6,387 bases of DNA from Oscillospiraceae bacterium. GTDB lineage: Bacteria; Bacillota; Clostridia; Oscillospirales; Acutalibacteraceae. Under the pieces are notes generated by a model. The model was not told the DNA's origin, did no database searches, and saw only the letters and a program-made list of their open reading frames with translations. The DNA lies in NCBI GenBank assembly GCA_003505905.1, contig DNXM01000047.1, forward strand, positions 967 to 7,353, given 5' to 3'. The number at the start of each line of letters is the position of its first letter. The first letter of the stretch is position 1. Shown here piece by piece: positions 4,764-6,387 of this stretch. Position numbers and translations under genes: made by a program.

Positions 4764-6386
4764 ATGACCGAAAAACAAAAGCCCGTTCGTGGGTCAACAC
4801 CGCAGCCCGACCACATTATGATTTCGTTCAACGGCGACGCACGCACCTGCATGGCGGTAACATGGCGCACCGACATCAGCGTAACCGATGGCTATGTCGA
4901 ATACCGTGAGGACGGCGGCAGTGAAACGATGCGCACCGCAGCCGTGCACGAAACATTCGAAAGTGACATTGACATCAGCAACATTTTTTGGGCGCACTTA
5001 ACCGACTTGAAGCCCGGCACACGCTACCGCTACACCTGCGGAAACGGCACGCACCGCAGTGCGGAGTATTATTTCACAACCCAGGCAGAAAAAGTGGAAA
5101 AATTCAAGTTCCTCTGCGTATCCGACCAACAAAAAGGACACCCGTTCGACTGCCCCGACTATTCGCACTTTAATGAAATTCTCAACCACTTTTTGCAGGA
5201 AAACCCCGACACCGCATTTCTGCTCACCGCCGGTGACAACACCGACTGCGGACAGCATGAGGTGCAATGGAACGGTGCATTCAGCGGCCTTGTCGGCATC
5301 GCTGAGCATTTGCCGATTATGATGACCATCGGAAACCACGACAACCGAGGCTTCCGTGATTACGCAAAGGGCGAGGGACGCTACTACGCCGAGCCTGCCG
5401 AGTATTTTTGCAAGCAGTTCAAGGGCAGCTATCCGTTCAACGGCCCGCAGGGATGGGAAACGGAAAACTACACCTTTGACTATGCCGACACACACTTTTG
5501 CGTTTTGGGTGTGAATGCTCCTGAAGAAGTCAATGAGTGGCTGAAAAAAGACTTGGAAGCCTGCGACAAAACTTGGAAAATCGGTACTTATCATTTCCCC
5601 GTTTGTTACACGGGCAACAACCTGCAAAACTATGACATTTATCCCGTTATGACCGAAAGCGTTGAAATGCTCAACTTGATGATTTCGGGTCACGAGCATT
5701 CGTTCGGCAGGAGCTTCCCCCGTCGTCGAGAGGAATTGTTTGAACAGCCGTCGAAAGGCACCGTTCATCTCACCCTCGGCAACTCCAACCAAAATCCGCC
5801 CGGCACACGCTCCATGCAAAAGGTGTGGCACAGTGCCTTTTACACCATGGAAGAGCCGACATCCATGATTGCGATTGTGGAAATCGAGGGCAAAAAGATG
5901 ACAATCACCTGTATGCTCGAGGACGGACGCATTGCCGACAAATGTGTCATTGACCGAGAGCGTGATGTGATTGAGCCGTATGCCTTGGCGCCCCGATACA
6001 ACCGCACACGCATGATGTACAAGGGTGCGGATTTGGGACTTTGCCAGACGGATAATTACTGCGAATGCAAGGACGGCATTTGGTACGCTCCGCTTGCCGT
6101 TTTGTTCAGCTACTTCGGCGCCGTTGCCGAAAAGCGTAAAGGGCAGGTGTATTTAGCGGCGTATAATCATTCGGGCTTGTTCACCGAAAACAGCACCAAG
6201 GTTGAAACCAACCGTGGCGACTATGAATTAAAGCACCCCGTTTACCGTGGCATGAGAGAGCAGCTTTACATTCCCCTTGACGATGCGCTTGAGATCTTCG
6301 AAATGCGCTATGCCTACGCCAAACGGAACAATTTTATTTTGATTGAGCACGAAAGCGAGTCGCACCCGTTCACGGTTCAGCCGTAA
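4764..6386 (+). CDS. Purple-acid-phosphatase-like metallophosphoesterase with C-terminal stalk-like domain, 540 aa
   Basis: A predicted metal-dependent phosphoesterase; the natural substrate is unknown. Residues about 17-107 form a PAP N-terminal/fibronectin-III-like beta-sandwich (MAVTWRTD, then LKPGTRYRYTCG). Residues about 113-315 are the calcineurin-type catalytic core: D121 in VSDQQ, G157-D158 in AGDNTD, GNHD at 190-193, H277 in TYHFP, and GHEH at 309-312. About 330-397 fits the small beta-rich region after the core. About 432-528 resembles a copper-amine-oxidase N-terminal (stalk) domain: DGIWYAPLAVLFSYFGA, then a second QLYIPLDDALEIF repeat. The PAP iron-binding Tyr of GDxxY is Asp here (D161), as in many bacterial PAP-like proteins. 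There is no signal peptide or membrane helix, and 14 cysteines fit a cytoplasmic location. The ATG at 4716 is rejected because it lies inside the promoter. The gene is divergent from the sugar operon, and the stop is one base before the window end. Confidence 0.92.
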   Translation: MTEKQKPVRGSTPQPDHIMISFNGDARTCMAVTWRTDISVTDGYVEYREDGGSETMRTAAVHETFESDIDISNIFWAHLTDLKPGTRYRYTCGNGTHRSAEYYFTTQAEKVEKFKFLCVSDQQKGHPFDCPDYSHFNEILNHFLQENPDTAFLLTAGDNTDCGQHEVQWNGAFSGLVGIAEHLPIMMTIGNHDNRGFRDYAKGEGRYYAEPAEYFCKQFKGSYPFNGPQGWETENYTFDYADTHFCVLGVNAPEEVNEWLKKDLEACDKTWKIGTYHFPVCYTGNNLQNYDIYPVMTESVEMLNLMISGHEHSFGRSFPRRREELFEQPSKGTVHLTLGNSNQNPPGTRSMQKVWHSAFYTMEEPTSMIAIVEIEGKKMTITCMLEDGRIADKCVIDRERDVIEPYALAPRYNRTRMMYKGADLGLCQTDNYCECKDGIWYAPLAVLFSYFGAVAEKRKGQVYLAAYNHSGLFTENSTKVETNRGDYELKHPVYRGMREQLYIPLDDALEIFEMRYAYAKRNNFILIEHESESHPFTVQP

Positions 6387-6387
6387 T

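Noticed and set aside
4577..4876. Minus-strand 99-codon frame with a hydrophobic tail, possibly a small membrane protein upstream of the operon
   Set aside because: It starts inside the metallophosphoesterase gene, crosses both divergent promoters, and its hydrophobicity reflects AT-rich noncoding DNA; no ribosome binding site is seen.
4998..5831. 277-codon open frame on the minus strand
   Set aside because: It is antisense to the catalytic core of the metallophosphoesterase, whose motifs are intact; its translation is Val/Gly-rich and motif-free.
6320..6387. Terminator after the metallophosphoesterase gene
   Set aside because: Only one base follows the stop codon in this window, so no terminator can be assessed.

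Overview
The window most likely comes from a Gram-positive bacterium of the Clostridia (Bacillota), probably an uncultured gut or rumen lineage. The reasons are strong AGGAGG-type ribosome binding sites before most genes, moderate GC genes around an AT-rich promoter region, and an adenylosuccinate synthetase whose IMP loop I recall from clostridial homologues. The lineage is an inference. No rRNA, tRNA, CRISPR array, insertion sequence or phage gene was seen.

Minus strand, 4614 down to 1: one tightly packed operon, read right to left. It starts at a promoter near 4587-4614. The order is a Gfo/Idh/MocA NAD(P)-dependent oxidoreductase (3438-4532), a short xylose-isomerase-like TIM barrel (2696-3418), a longer TIM barrel of the same superfamily (1719-2684), a second Gfo/Idh/MocA oxidoreductase (650-1699), and the 5' part of purA, which runs off the left edge (1-634). 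The gaps are 11 to 19 bp, and at several junctions the ribosome binding site lies on or next to the preceding stop codon. This points to one transcript with translational coupling.

Middle, 4533-4763: a 231-bp divergent control region. It holds a minus-strand promoter for the operon, a near-consensus plus-strand promoter (TTGAAA, 17 bp, TATAAT), and two short perfect palindromes that could be operator sites.

Plus strand, 4764-6386: one gene for a 540-residue purple-acid-phosphatase-like metallophosphoesterase. It has an N-terminal beta-sandwich domain, the calcineurin-type catalytic core and an unusual C-terminal domain resembling the copper-amine-oxidase N-terminal ('stalk') fold. No signal peptide is visible.

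How the genes may work together: two sugar dehydrogenases with two metal-dependent TIM-barrel isomerases/epimerases/lyases suggest a cytoplasmic route that oxidises a sugar, polyol or glycoside, rearranges or cleaves the keto intermediate, and possibly reduces the product again. The substrate cannot be read from the sequence. No transporter, kinase, glycoside hydrolase or regulator lies in the window. The link to purA and to the divergent phosphoesterase is positional only.
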